DNA of 43,751 bases from Candidatus Gastranaerophilales bacterium (GTDB lineage Bacteria; Cyanobacteriota; Vampirovibrionia; Gastranaerophilales; JANQFW01), in the NCBI GenBank assembly GCA_028280605.1, contig JANQLL010000111.1:1-43751 (forward strand). Direction: 5' to 3'. The notes beneath the pieces were generated by a model. The model saw only the letters and a program-made list of their open reading frames with translations, did not search any database and was not told the origin of the DNA. The translations under genes were made by a program, and so were the position numbers. This document shows, piece after piece, positions 1-8,903 of the stretch (positions are counted from its first letter, which is position 1; every line of letters starts with the position of its first letter).

Positions 1-3
1 CCA

Positions 4-105
4 CTAAAATACTTTTCAGATTATTAAATCGAGTTAAAGTTAATAAAATAAACTATTCTCTGAAAAGAGTAATCTGAGATTTAATTGATGAGCTGTATAG
101 TATAT
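4..105 (+). repeat. Repeat family C, copy upstream of recA
   Basis: Begins CTAAAATACTTTTCAGATTA, contains CTCTGAAAAGAGTAATCTGA and ends ATTTAATTGATGAGCTGTAT. TCAGATTA near the left and TAATCTGA near the right are an 8-bp inverted repeat. It fills nearly all of the recA upstream region visible here. Confidence 0.8.
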
Positions 106-131
106 ATATTTTTCTGGAGGAGATTGAATAA

Positions 132-1232
132 ATGCCTGTTGAAGAAAAAACAAAGAAGAAAAAGGCCAAAGATGATTCATCAGCTAATGATAAGAATGAT
201 AAAACAAAAGCTTTACAATTAGCTATTGATAAAATAGAAAAGGATTTTGGAAGAGGTTCCATAATGAAGCTTGGCGATAAGCCTCCTGTTGCTATAGAAG
301 TTATACCAACAGGAGCTTTATCATTAGATTTAGCCTTAGGTATAGGTGGAATACCAAAGGGTAGAATCATAGAAATTTATGGACCGGAAAGTAGTGGTAA
401 AACTACTTTAGCTCAACATATAGTAGCAGAAGCTCAAAAACAAGGTGGAATAGCTGCTTTTGTTGATGCTGAACATGCTTTAGATCCTGAGTATGCAAAA
501 AGACTAGGTGTTAACATTGATGAATTATTAATAAGTCAACCTGACACAGGAGAACAAGCTCTTGATATTGCTGAAGAATTAGTAAGATCAGGCGCTGTTG
601 ATTTAATAGTAATAGATTCTGTTGCAGCACTTGTTCCTGAAGCTGAAATTGAAGGCGAAATGGGTGATACTCATATGGGTCTTCAAGCTAGACTTATGAG
701 TCAGGCTTTAAGGAAGTTAACAGCTATTGTTGGTAAAACAAAAACAACTGTTATTTTTATAAACCAATTAAGACATAAAATTGGTGTAATGTATGGAAGT
801 CCTGAAACAACAACCGGTGGTAATGCACTGAAGTATTATTCAAGTGTAAGACTTGATATTAGAAGAAAAGAAACTTTAAAAAATAAAGAAGGTGTCGAGT
901 TTGGTAGTAGAACAAAGGTAAAAGTCGTTAAAAATAAAGTTTCTCCTCCGTTTAGAGTTGCAGAATTTGATATTATGTATGGAGAAGGCATATCAAAGAT
1001 CGTTTGTATTATAGATATTGCAGTTTCTTTAGATGTTATCAATAAATCTGGTACTTGGTTTAATTATGGCGAAACAAAATTTGGTCAAGGTAAAGACAAA
1101 GTAAAAGAATATCTAAGTGAAAATCCTGAAATGCTTTTGGAAATAGAAAATAAAGTAAGAGAATTATTGAATCCTACTGAAAATCAGGAAGAAAATGATA
1201 AAGAAAGCAAAAAAGAAAATAAGAAAGATTAA
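132..1232 (+). CDS. recA: Recombinase RecA
   Basis: RecA is the ATP-dependent strand-exchange protein of homologous recombination and the co-protease of the SOS response. The 366-aa product has the Walker A motif GPESSGKT at residues 84-91, a Walker B-type [10 protein letters not shown], the DNA-binding loop region [18 protein letters not shown], and the family signature [15 protein letters not shown] Lys-rich extension of about 25 residues precedes the core and the C-terminus is a charged Glu/Lys tail; both are normal variations. The ATG start is preceded by GGAGG at about 117-121. It stands alone: repeat C lies just upstream and about 300 bp separate it from rny. No LexA-like operator was recognised. 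Confidence 0.98.
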   Translation: MPVEEKTKKKKAKDDSSANDKNDKTKALQLAIDKIEKDFGRGSIMKLGDKPPVAIEVIPTGALSLDLALGIGGIPKGRIIEIYGPESSGKTTLAQHIVAEAQKQGGIAAFVDAEHALDPEYAKRLGVNIDELLISQPDTGEQALDIAEELVRSGAVDLIVIDSVAALVPEAEIEGEMGDTHMGLQARLMSQALRKLTAIVGKTKTTVIFINQLRHKIGVMYGSPETTTGGNALKYYSSVRLDIRRKETLKNKEGVEFGSRTKVKVVKNKVSPPFRVAEFDIMYGEGISKIVCIIDIAVSLDVINKSGTWFNYGETKFGQGKDKVKEYLSENPEMLLEIENKVRELLNPTENQEENDKESKKENKKD

Positions 1233-1301
1233 TATATTTTGCAGTCGATAGTATAGAATTAATAAGTTGAATAATTTTACAAATGTTCACAAAACAATAA
1301 A

Positions 1302-1402
1302 CTATTCTAAAGTATTTTTCATATTTCTTTAATAAAGTTGAATATAGCTCAAGCTCATTCTAATTAAAGGGTAATTTGAAATTTGACTTATGAGCAGTAT
1401 AA
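1302..1402 (+). repeat. Repeat family C, diverged copy upstream of rny
   Basis: The right half (GTAATTTGAAATTTGACTTA then TGAGCAGTATA) matches the family tail closely; the left half is weakly similar. It sits in the 297-base gap between recA and rny, in which no gene was seen. Confidence 0.6.
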
Positions 1403-1529
1403 AAATTGTTAAAATTGTATAAAAAATCTTAATTATATGATATAGTAATAGTGCTAGGATTTTAATTCTTTTATCGGCTGTCCCGCAATCTTTTGATAGA
1501 AAAAGAGGTATAGGACAATCGAGAACTTT

Positions 1530-3068
1530 ATGACAATGAATATAATTATAATTGGATTATTAGTTTTATCATTAATTTATATAGTAATTTTATTATTTCA
1601 ACTTAAATCAAGAAATGATCAAATAGCTAATCATAAATCAGAGGTTTCTAAAATAAAGGAAGAGACTGATGAAAAGATAAAACTTCAGCAAAAAGAAGCG
1701 TTAATTTCTGCACGTGAAGCTGTACATAGTCAAAGACAAGAGCTGGAAGCAGAAACTAAAGAGAGAAGATCTGAGTTAGCCAAGCTGGAACATAGATTAT
1801 TAAAAAAAGAGGAATCTTTAGAAAATAAACTACAAACAGCCGCTGAAAGAGAAAAGGAACTAGCAAAAAAGATAGATGAATTATACGAAAAAGAAGATTA
1901 TCTGGCTGATTTAATAGGAAAACAACTCGGTGAACTCGAAAAAGTAGCAGGCTTAACTGCTGAAGAAGGTAAAACTATATTACTAAAGCAGCTTGAAGAT
2001 GAGTTAAAAATGGAAGCTGCTCAATTAATTAGAGAAAATGAAGCACGTATAAAAGAAACTGCAAATCAATGTGCTCAAGAAATGTTATCTACAGCTATGC
2101 AACGCTGTGTAATCGATCAAGTAGTAGAATCTACAGTATCTGTTGTAAGTCTTCCTAACGATGAAATGAAAGGAAGAATTATTGGTAGGGAAGGAAGAAA
2201 TATTAGGGCCTTAGAAACCTTCACCGGTGTAGATTTAATTATCGATGATACTCCTGAAGCTGTAGTATTATCAAGTTTTGATCCAATAAGAAGAGAAATA
2301 GCTAAAATAGCTCTTGAAAAATTAATTAGTGATGGTCGAATTCACCCAGTACGTATAGAAGATATGGTGGAAAAAGCCAAAGAAGAAGTTGATGAAAGAA
2401 TGTACAAAGAAGGTGAAGCTGCAACTTTTGAGCTTGGCTTAATGAATATTCATCCAGAATTAATTAAAGCTTTAGGACGCTTATACTTTAGAACAAGTTA
2501 TGGACAAAATGTTTTAAAACACTCTATAGAAGTTGGTCATTTGTCTGGAATGCTGGCAGCTGAACTAGGTGTAAATGTAAATATTGCAAAAAGAGCTGGT
2601 TTGCTCCATGATGTAGGAAAAGCTCTTGATCAAACACAAGAAGGTACTCATATTGAATTAGGTGTAGAAATAGCAAAACGTTACGGTGAAAAAGATAACA
2701 TTTTACACGCTATAGAAGCTCATCATGATGATGTGGCTGCTAATACTGTAGAGGCTGTACTTGTTAAAATAGCTGATACAATGAGTGCCGGAAGACCGGG
2801 TGCAAGAAGAGATACTCTTGAAATTTATATTAAGAGAATTCAGAAATTAGAAGAAATTGCAACCAGTTATGAAGGTATTAAACGTTCTTTTGCAGTTCAA
2901 GCAGGTCGAGAAGTGAGAGTAATGGTACAACCTTCCGCATTTGATGATACTGCAGCCAGTAAACTGGCTAGAGATATTGCAAAGCGTATTGAAGCAGAGT
3001 TGGATTATCCCGGTCAAATAAGAGTGACCGTTGTTAGAGAAATAAGAGCAACTGAAATAGCAAAATGA
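1530..3068 (+). CDS. rny: Ribonuclease Y
   Basis: RNase Y is the membrane-anchored endoribonuclease that starts mRNA decay. The 512-aa protein has the full layout: one N-terminal transmembrane helix (about residues 4-24), a long charged coiled coil (about 30-190), a KH RNA-binding domain ([15 protein letters not shown] near residue 214) and an HD domain with H331 and the HD pair [10 protein letters not shown] at 360-361. The start is ATG at 1530, with an alternative ATG two codons later; the ribosome site is weak (GAG at about 1521). It overlaps the next gene, ymdB, by four bases (ATGA), so the two are translationally coupled. The rny-ymdB order also occurs in Bacillus. Confidence 0.97.
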   Translation: MTMNIIIIGLLVLSLIYIVILLFQLKSRNDQIANHKSEVSKIKEETDEKIKLQQKEALISAREAVHSQRQELEAETKERRSELAKLEHRLLKKEESLENKLQTAAEREKELAKKIDELYEKEDYLADLIGKQLGELEKVAGLTAEEGKTILLKQLEDELKMEAAQLIRENEARIKETANQCAQEMLSTAMQRCVIDQVVESTVSVVSLPNDEMKGRIIGREGRNIRALETFTGVDLIIDDTPEAVVLSSFDPIRREIAKIALEKLISDGRIHPVRIEDMVEKAKEEVDERMYKEGEAATFELGLMNIHPELIKALGRLYFRTSYGQNVLKHSIEVGHLSGMLAAELGVNVNIAKRAGLLHDVGKALDQTQEGTHIELGVEIAKRYGEKDNILHAIEAHHDDVAANTVEAVLVKIADTMSAGRPGARRDTLEIYIKRIQKLEEIATSYEGIKRSFAVQAGREVRVMVQPSAFDDTAASKLARDIAKRIEAELDYPGQIRVTVVREIRATEIAK

Positions 3069-3871
3069 TGAATGAATATATAGATATAGTTTTTCTTGGT
3101 GATATTATTGGTAGACCAGGACGGAAAGCAGTTGAGCATTACATTCCCAATATTATTGATAATTCGGATTTTATTGTAGCAAATGTAGAAAATGCATCAC
3201 ATGGCTTTGGATTGACAGAAAAAAATTATAATGAGCTATCGGCTTTGGGCATAGATGCCTTTACTTCCGGTAATCATATTTGGGATAAAAAAGATATTTT
3301 TAATTATATAAATAGAGCAGATAAGCTAATAAGGCCTATTAATTATCCTGGAGATGTTCCTGGCGTAGGATCACGTATTTTTGAAAAAAATGGTGTTAAA
3401 ATAGGTGTTTTAAACGTTTTAGGTAGAGTTTTTATGACTCCTATTGATAATCCTTGGCCATTAATAACAAAAGAAATTGAAAATATACAAAAAGAAACAC
3501 CTATTATACTTTTAGATTTTCATGCGGAAGCCACTGCAGAAAAGATATCATTAGCATATTTTGTTGATAATTTGGGTGTGAGCGCTGTTGTTGGTACGCA
3601 TACTCATGTTCAAACAGCTGATGAAAAGATTTTAAATAACGGAGCGGCTTTTATATCTGATGTTGGATATTGTGGCGCTTATGATAGTATAATAGGAATG
3701 GAAATAGATTCTTCCTTAAAAAGACTAGTAACCAGCCTACCTGTTAGGTTTGACGTTGCACCAATGGGCAAAAGTGAAATAAATGGTGTTAAAATAGAAG
3801 TAAATATAAAAACAGGAAAAGCAAGAAATATAACAAGAATAAAAGAGTTTGTAGAATTAGCTGAAAAGTAA
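3065..3871 (+). CDS. ymdB: YmdB-type metallophosphoesterase (TIGR00282)
   Basis: Calcineurin-like phosphodiesterase of the YmdB family, known in Bacillus to hydrolyse 2',3'-cyclic nucleotides and to affect RNase Y-linked gene expression. The 268-aa length is typical. Visible metal-binding motifs are [11 protein letters not shown] at the N-terminus, [29 protein letters not shown] and [11 protein letters not shown], with the family-specific [15 protein letters not shown] near the C-terminal third. The start ATG overlaps the rny stop by four bases. Its role here is inferred from family and neighbour. Confidence 0.95.
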   Translation: MMNEYIDIVFLGDIIGRPGRKAVEHYIPNIIDNSDFIVANVENASHGFGLTEKNYNELSALGIDAFTSGNHIWDKKDIFNYINRADKLIRPINYPGDVPGVGSRIFEKNGVKIGVLNVLGRVFMTPIDNPWPLITKEIENIQKETPIILLDFHAEATAEKISLAYFVDNLGVSAVVGTHTHVQTADEKILNNGAAFISDVGYCGAYDSIIGMEIDSSLKRLVTSLPVRFDVAPMGKSEINGVKIEVNIKTGKARNITRIKEFVELAEK

Positions 3872-3894
3872 TAGTCATAGGTGAGGGTGAAATT

Positions 3895-4761
3895 TTGAAT
3901 ATAGATCTACATATACATAGTGTTTATTCTGATGGAAATTTGACTCCTCAGCAGATTGTTGATGTTGCTATAGAAAAAAACTTGCTGGCTATTTCTATAA
4001 CTGATCATGATAATATAAAGTCTTTTAAAATAGCGCAAGATTATTTAGATCAAATATCTGAAGAAAAAGGTAAGCAAACTTTAGAATTAATTCCCGGTGT
4101 TGAGATAAATACACTATGGAATGGGAAAGAAATTCATATTTTAGGGTATTATATGGATTTGAACTCTCAGTTATTACAAGATTTATTAGCTTATCAACAA
4201 CATGCGCGCTCTGAGCAAACTACTTTATTAATAGAAAATTTAAATAAAAAAGCTAAAATTAAAATAACAAAAGAAGATGTTATTGCTTTAGTACAAGAAG
4301 AAGGTAGTATTGGTCGTCCACATATAGCTAAAGCTATAGCCAATGTGGGAGGGGCCAGGACTATTATTGAAGCTTATAATAAGTTTATTAATGATAAATC
4401 TCCTATTTATGTAAAAAGAAAGACTGTTAGCCCCCATGAAGCTGTTGAAACCATATATGAAGCAGGAGGGATTCCTGTTATAGCTCATCCTTATGATTTA
4501 GAATTTGCTGAAGATTTTGTAAAAGACTTAATGAGCTATGGATTAAGAGGAATAGAAGCTTATCATAGAAAACATTCACCTGCAATGATTGAATATTATT
4601 CCAGTATGGCAGAAAAATATGATTTGATTTTAACGGGTGGGTCTGATTGTCATGGTCATAAGTCAGCTAAACAATTATTCCTGGGTAATAATTTAGTTCC
4701 TGAATGGATTTTGCATGAACTAAAAAAGGAAAAAAGCAGACTGGAAATAGCTTCTAATTGA
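3895..4761 (+). CDS. PHP-domain phosphoesterase (TrpH/RNase AM-like)
   Basis: A 288-aa PHP-domain metal-dependent phosphoesterase. Family members include the 3',5'-nucleotide phosphatase/5'-3' exonuclease group (YciV/TrpH, RNase AM). Motifs in order: DLHIHSVYSDG at residues 4-14, SITDHDN near 37, IPGVEIN, IHILGYYMD, GRPHIA, PVIAHPYD and the terminal GGSDCHG; these supply the His/Asp/Glu metal ligands. The start is TTG, supported by GAGGG seven bases upstream. It lies 23 bases after ymdB on the same strand, probably in the same transcript as rny-ymdB, which suits a role in nucleotide or RNA turnover. The exact substrate cannot be read from the sequence. Confidence 0.92.
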   Translation: MNIDLHIHSVYSDGNLTPQQIVDVAIEKNLLAISITDHDNIKSFKIAQDYLDQISEEKGKQTLELIPGVEINTLWNGKEIHILGYYMDLNSQLLQDLLAYQQHARSEQTTLLIENLNKKAKIKITKEDVIALVQEEGSIGRPHIAKAIANVGGARTIIEAYNKFINDKSPIYVKRKTVSPHEAVETIYEAGGIPVIAHPYDLEFAEDFVKDLMSYGLRGIEAYHRKHSPAMIEYYSSMAEKYDLILTGGSDCHGHKSAKQLFLGNNLVPEWILHELKKEKSRLEIASN

Positions 4762-4796
4762 TATATAAAAGGGAACGTCAGTAAAAAGGGTTAGAA

Positions 4797-5135
4797 ATGA
4801 GTACTAATATAGAATTAACAAATGGTGAAAACAACCTGGACTTGGTCAAGCCAATGTTTCCTATAAGTGTTGTTGCAGAATTGTTAGGAATTCATCAAAG
4901 AACATTAAGAATTTATGATGAAGAGGGAATATTGATCCCTTCAAGATCTCCTAAAAATAGAAGATTGTACTCTTATAATGAAATTGAAAAAGGGAAGTTT
5001 ATTCAATTTTTAACAAGGAAAGCCGGAATAAATCTTGCAGGTGTAAGAATAATATCTTATCTTCTTGAAAAACAAGGTGTAGCACCTTTTGAATATATAG
5101 CTTTTTTGAAAAATGTAATGAACGACAGGGGGTAG
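4797..5135 (+). CDS. MerR-family regulator, HspR-like
   Basis: A 112-aa DNA-binding regulator with an N-terminal MerR-type winged helix: FPISVVAELLGIHQRTLRIYDEEG at residues about 21-44 (split here by eye), then PSRSPKNRRLYSYNEIE. The phrase pattern HQRTLRIY...PSR and the following INLAGVRIISYLLE resemble HspR, the repressor of chaperone operons. No effector domain follows. It is 35 bases downstream of the PHP gene, with AAAAAGGG as ribosome site. Its TAG stop is formed inside the stem-loop of a repeat A element (5128-5143), so translation ends within the terminator hairpin. Targets are unknown. Confidence 0.85.
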   Translation: MSTNIELTNGENNLDLVKPMFPISVVAELLGIHQRTLRIYDEEGILIPSRSPKNRRLYSYNEIEKGKFIQFLTRKAGINLAGVRIISYLLEKQGVAPFEYIAFLKNVMNDRG

Positions 5136-5200
5136 TCACCCCCCTTTATAACTCACCTTGAGTCATAGATCGGCTTAAGCTGTACACTTTGATTATAGCT
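5128..5200 (+). repeat. Repeat family A, copy 1 (terminator element)
   Basis: Stem GGGGGT (5128-5133), loop AGTC, stem ACCCCC (5138-5143), then CTTTATA and a conserved tail containing CTTGAGTCA and GGCTTAAGCTGTAC. The same arrangement occurs, in the opposite orientation, at 8761-8847, 8904-8992 and about 24834-24897. The stem bases differ between copies but still pair, and the loop is always GACT/AGTC. It acts as the likely terminator of the merR gene and sits between two convergent genes. Confidence 0.8.
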
Positions 5201-5346
5201 TTAGTTCAACGTTGTTGACGGACTTTATTTAGTGCTTTTCTTTCGGATAATGGACACATATAAAAATAACAACGACAAACTCCCCTTTGCCTAGCGGAAA
5301 GTTCACCATTGTCTATTATATTTTTTCATTTTTACGTAAAGCCTCA

Positions 5347-6972
5347 CTAATAATGCGGTTTTTTCTTGTTTAACCCTTCTTTTTTGTTGTTATTTATATC
5401 TATTATATTATTATTTATCGCATTATTTTCATCGTTACAAGTTTCTTCTATTTTATTTTCTTTTTTATCATTTTTTAAAATATCAGTTTGACCTGCTGAA
5501 GCAGCATCGGGCACCTTCGCAACTGTGGATACTTCTTTGAAAATCTTTAAATCCTCCAAACTGCCGGATATTTTTACTAACTTATGCTTCCCCTGTTTAA
5601 CTTTTTTTAGCTTTTTTTTTGCGCTTTCTTCCGGCTTGCGTTGGCGTGCTTCCTTCCTTGCCTCTTCGCAGCATTGCGCAACAAATTTATTGCGCTCTAT
5701 AGCCATTAGCTTGCGTGATTTGCGACGTTGGGCATTAATTACCCTTTGCTCATAGTCGCGATTTTTGTAATCCCTGTAATACTCAAAGTGCTCATTATAC
5801 CTTTGCTCCTCCTGTTCAGGGGTTACAGCTTCATCTTCCCAAGTTTCGTAGCTGAAGTATTTAATTTCATCTTCTTGATAAGGATCATAGTACTTGTCTC
5901 GTGCCAAAGCAAGATAATCATCTTTATAACAGATGTTATGCTTGACTTTGTCCAGTCTAAACTGGGACCGGCGTACACAGCGAACTTTATAAAGCAGTTC
6001 TTTGTGTGCGTCTATTATTCTAATCAGGGGATTATCTGAATAACCCTCCCGGTGATTGGGATAAGATATATCATTAGGTTCTGAGTTTGAGCAATCTTTA
6101 GGTATTGGCAGGTGCAGTATTTCTTTTACATTGCTGTAGCTTACCTGATCAGGCACTTCATCCATAAATAAGTCCTGGTTAAAGTTAATTTGCTTGAGTT
6201 CGCTTAATATTTTTTTGCTTATATTTGTCAGCTTCTTAAATAAATGGATATCTTCGGGGTTTCCTTCTGATAATTCGTAGTCATTGATTGACCATGGCCT
6301 TAGAACCACAAACTCTGTTGGTAGTTCTAAATTTAAGCGTGCCATTTTTTCCATCATTAAAGGTAATAATCTGGAAAATTTATGGCAATCATCGAATTTA
6401 TCTCTTATTATATCGATTTCTTCGAGTATTTTTTTGTTTAAAGCATTCAGGCTATTAACTGCGTGAATCTGTTGTGTAGAAAATTTAGCCCTTATTTCAT
6501 CAGGTATTTTTGTGCTGACGAGCGAATATGTTTTCTTTGCAATGTTTATTAAGCCTTCTGCTGTTGTTTTAAAACTTGGGCTATCAGACTTTGGCTTTCT
6601 TGCATGCCATTTCTTTGCGGCTCTTCTTTTCTCTACGCTCTCTATAATGTTCATTGCAAAGGATTGCAGGCCCATGTTTATAAATTCCATCTGTTGGATA
6701 AGGAATTTGCTCCAGTTGCCGGTTCGCATAATGTGCATGTATTCTTTGCCTACTATGTCAAATTGCATTTCTGAAGTTTTAATTGCCTCCAAGAATCGGT
6801 CTTTATAGCCCATAAGGTTGCAGTTTTTGGCAAAACTGCGAAGTAGGACAATTTTGTTGCGCAATCTGTAATATAGAATTGATGCGTATTTATCATTGTC
6901 CTTTTGGGATGTGTCTTTAGTTTTTGCAGCTTCATTACCCAAAGTAATATGACCTCGCAATCTCGTAACCAA
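5347..6972 (-). CDS. Unrecognised 541-aa charged protein
   Basis: I do not recognise this protein. It is 541 aa, lacks a signal peptide or membrane helix, and is rich in Lys, Glu, Asp and Arg. The middle (about 30-265) looks helical; residues 320-450 are a charged, Tyr-rich segment (e.g. KYYDPYQEDE, YNEHFEYYRDYKNRDYEQR); the end is a low-complexity Asn/Lys tail. Both possible starts are TTG: the outer one at 6972 has no clear ribosome site, while one 12 residues in has GAGG about ten bases upstream. It uses CGC, GCG and CCG codons more than its neighbours, which hints at transfer. A 24-residue piece of a second copy survives at 24759-24830. It converges on the merR gene. Confidence 0.7.
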   Translation of the reverse strand: MVTRLRGHITLGNEAAKTKDTSQKDNDKYASILYYRLRNKIVLLRSFAKNCNLMGYKDRFLEAIKTSEMQFDIVGKEYMHIMRTGNWSKFLIQQMEFINMGLQSFAMNIIESVEKRRAAKKWHARKPKSDSPSFKTTAEGLINIAKKTYSLVSTKIPDEIRAKFSTQQIHAVNSLNALNKKILEEIDIIRDKFDDCHKFSRLLPLMMEKMARLNLELPTEFVVLRPWSINDYELSEGNPEDIHLFKKLTNISKKILSELKQINFNQDLFMDEVPDQVSYSNVKEILHLPIPKDCSNSEPNDISYPNHREGYSDNPLIRIIDAHKELLYKVRCVRRSQFRLDKVKHNICYKDDYLALARDKYYDPYQEDEIKYFSYETWEDEAVTPEQEEQRYNEHFEYYRDYKNRDYEQRVINAQRRKSRKLMAIERNKFVAQCCEEARKEARQRKPEESAKKKLKKVKQGKHKLVKISGSLEDLKIFKEVSTVAKVPDAASAGQTDILKNDKKENKIEETCNDENNAINNNIIDINNNKKEGLNKKKPHY

Positions 6973-7180
6973 TGTTAAACTAAATTTTGTTTAATATATA
7001 TTTTATTTATTTTATATATATTTTAGCAGTTTTTTAATTTAAATGCACGGAAAATTTCGGATTTTGCGAAAAAAGGGCTATTTTGTTAAGAACTTGTTAC
7101 ATTAATTTTCTTCAATGATATTTTTTAGAGCTTGCTCTATGCTTAAGCGCTGGAAGTGGAACCTTGGGAGTTATTAAAGT

Positions 7181-7228
7181 TTGACAATGATAATGATTAA
7201 TAAGTGATACATATAAATTTATATGTAT
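7181..7228 (+). promoter_or_regulatory. Possible promoter with overlapping palindromic operator
   Basis: TTGACA (7181-7186) is followed about 18 bases later by TGATAC (7205-7210). A perfect palindrome with half-site ATACATATAAA spans 7207-7228, overlapping the presumed -10 and start point, where a dimeric repressor would bind. The sequence is AT-rich, so chance palindromy is a real alternative. Confidence 0.4.
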
Positions 7229-7307
7229 TAAAAAGGTCCCTTTTGCCTATATAGCTTAAATTTATTTATGAGTATAAAATTTGACAGATAATTATTAAGA
7301 TTTTTTC

Positions 7308-7336
7308 TTGACAAAAAGTTAGGCTTGCCGTACATT
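7308..7336 (+). promoter_or_regulatory. Sigma-70-type promoter of the protease gene
   Basis: Consensus -35 TTGACA (7308-7313), a 17-base spacer, and -10 TACATT (7331-7336). It would give a leader of about 130 bases before the ATG at 7474. The same -10 hexamer is used by the ncRNA candidate at 27678. Confidence 0.6.
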
Positions 7337-7473
7337 GTGTATTAATAAAATTATACTAAATCAAAAATAAATAGTATAAGTTTTCAAAATACGTAATTAT
7401 AATACCCAAAATATTAAAAGTTCTTATTAAAGGGCTGTATTTGTTATGAAGGTAAAAAAGGAGAGTTTTTAGA

Positions 7474-8556
7474 ATGTGTACATCTATGTTTACAGTTATA
7501 AAACCTGGTACTGATTCACTTGTTAGACAAAATAATCCTGTATCTGCTCCGCACAAACTGATTGAGCGACAACATGGACGTGTAAGATCTATACCCATTC
7601 AATCTCTTAATGCAACCAGTAAAACTTCTGTTATACCTTTATCAAGTACAACAGATCTTGTAAAGGATTTAGAGATTGATACAGATGCATTTGTTAGGAC
7701 TGATTCTATGAATGAAACTAACTCAAATGCTAATAAATCAATTAATCATAGAAAAAAAATTGGAATTATAGATGATTTTACCGTATGTAGAAAAACCGCA
7801 GGTGTTCCCCATGGGGCTATGGTAGTCGTACTAACAAGACTTCTGCTGAAATTGTTTGGACTTCAACCGGGTAGTGATGTTAAAATGGAATCATTTACAA
7901 ATAATGAGAGAGTAAAGGTCTTAACTGATTTTATTCCTGAACAACTTCATAAAATGATTGAAGAAGGTGATTTTAATGCGATAAATATTTCTGCGGGGGT
8001 CAGTAAACCAATCAGGATTTTAGCCAAAAGGACCGGAATAGAGGATTTAAATCGAAATAATCTAAATGAACATAAAGATCAAATAAGAGGGTATTTATTA
8101 AAAACAAAAGATAAGGATTTTAGTAACATTGCCAGCTCTATTAAAGCTTTAGAAGAGCTTACCAATAAGGATGTCAAAGTTTATTTAGCCGCAGGAAATA
8201 ATGGCCCTGACAATGTTAACCTGTTTAGTTTTGCAAACGGAGTTACTTCGGTTGGAGCTTGTGATGCAAAAGGTAATCCTCTTGAAAATAGCGCTCAAAA
8301 TGATATGATTAACAGATACGCCAGAGGAGAGTATAAAATTACTTGTAAGAAGGATTTAGAAGATAAAAATAAAAATAAATATTACATAGATATAGATGAA
8401 AAACAAGCTATGCTTCCTCATCCTTATGGGAAACCATTAAGTGATAAAGGTCAACCGCCTGTATTAAAGGATGAGGATTTTCCTAAACCATTTCAAGGAA
8501 CTTCTTATGCTGCACCAACAGCGCTTGTCACAGACTTGGCAAGTGGACTGATATAA
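7474..8556 (+). CDS. Subtilisin-like serine protease (S8), compact
   Basis: A 360-aa subtilase. The catalytic motifs are in the right order: Asp in KKIGIIDDF (D100), His in GVPHGAMV (H113), oxyanion Asn in LAAGNNGPDN (242/243) and Ser in FQGTSYAAP (S344). The Asp-to-His spacing is only 13 residues, far shorter than in classical subtilisins (about 32), and about 100 residues precede the Asp. No signal peptide is visible (start MCTSMFTVIK), so it is either cytoplasmic or exported by a non-Sec route. GGAG lies about ten bases before the ATG. It is monocistronic, next to the RTX locus; processing of that protein is possible but purely inferred. Confidence 0.85.
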   Translation: MCTSMFTVIKPGTDSLVRQNNPVSAPHKLIERQHGRVRSIPIQSLNATSKTSVIPLSSTTDLVKDLEIDTDAFVRTDSMNETNSNANKSINHRKKIGIIDDFTVCRKTAGVPHGAMVVVLTRLLLKLFGLQPGSDVKMESFTNNERVKVLTDFIPEQLHKMIEEGDFNAINISAGVSKPIRILAKRTGIEDLNRNNLNEHKDQIRGYLLKTKDKDFSNIASSIKALEELTNKDVKVYLAAGNNGPDNVNLFSFANGVTSVGACDAKGNPLENSAQNDMINRYARGEYKITCKKDLEDKNKNKYYIDIDEKQAMLPHPYGKPLSDKGQPPVLKDEDFPKPFQGTSYAAPTALVTDLASGLI

Positions 8557-8717
8557 AAACTGCTAAATTTAACAGATTTTTAATATTATTATATTTTTTT
8601 TATTATTAATTTTAAATTTTAAAAAATAAAAGTTATAAAAATAGCTACTGTAAGAGAGTTAAAGGCGTTCAACAACCTACACAAACAGCCCAACGGCACG
8701 TAGAACAACAACTAAAT

Positions 8718-8759
8718 ATACAGGCTAATCACCGGATAAAAAGGTGGATTAGCCTGTAT
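8718..8759. repeat. Long hairpin
   Basis: Arms ATACAGGCTAATC and GATTAGCCTGTAT are perfectly complementary over 13 bp, with an inner ACC/GGT extension offset by one bulged base, and a loop of about nine bases. It immediately precedes the first copy of the tandem repeat. No T run follows, so it is not an ordinary terminator. Confidence 0.65.
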
Positions 8760-8760
8760 C

Positions 8761-8847
8761 TATGAATATATGATGAATCGTTGCGTATAGCTTAAGCCTA
8801 TCATTGACTCAAAGATAATATATAAAAGGTGGCGACTGCCACCCACC
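8761..8847 (-). repeat. Repeat family A, copy 2
   Basis: Nearly identical to copy 3 at 8904-8992 (a two-base TA difference near the left end). Read on the - strand it is a hairpin (GCCACC and GGTGGC arms at 8828-8843, loop AGTC) followed by TTTTATATA and a tail with TTGAGTCAATGATAGGCTTA. This copy does not directly follow a gene. Confidence 0.85.
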
Positions 8848-8903
8848 CAAAGTAATGAGCTTAACTAACGCAAGAAAAGCGCTAATTAAGCTACATCAAA
8901 ATT

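Larger units (their letters stand above)
6973..7473. other. Gene-free stretch between divergent genes
   Basis: About 500 bases between the divergent 541-aa gene and the protease gene. It holds a TAGAGC-TT-GCTCTA hairpin at about 7126-7141, a TTGACA box at 7181-7186 followed by a perfect 22-bp palindrome (7207-7228), another TTGACA at 7281, and a good promoter at 7308-7336. I saw no coding potential. Confidence 0.6.
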
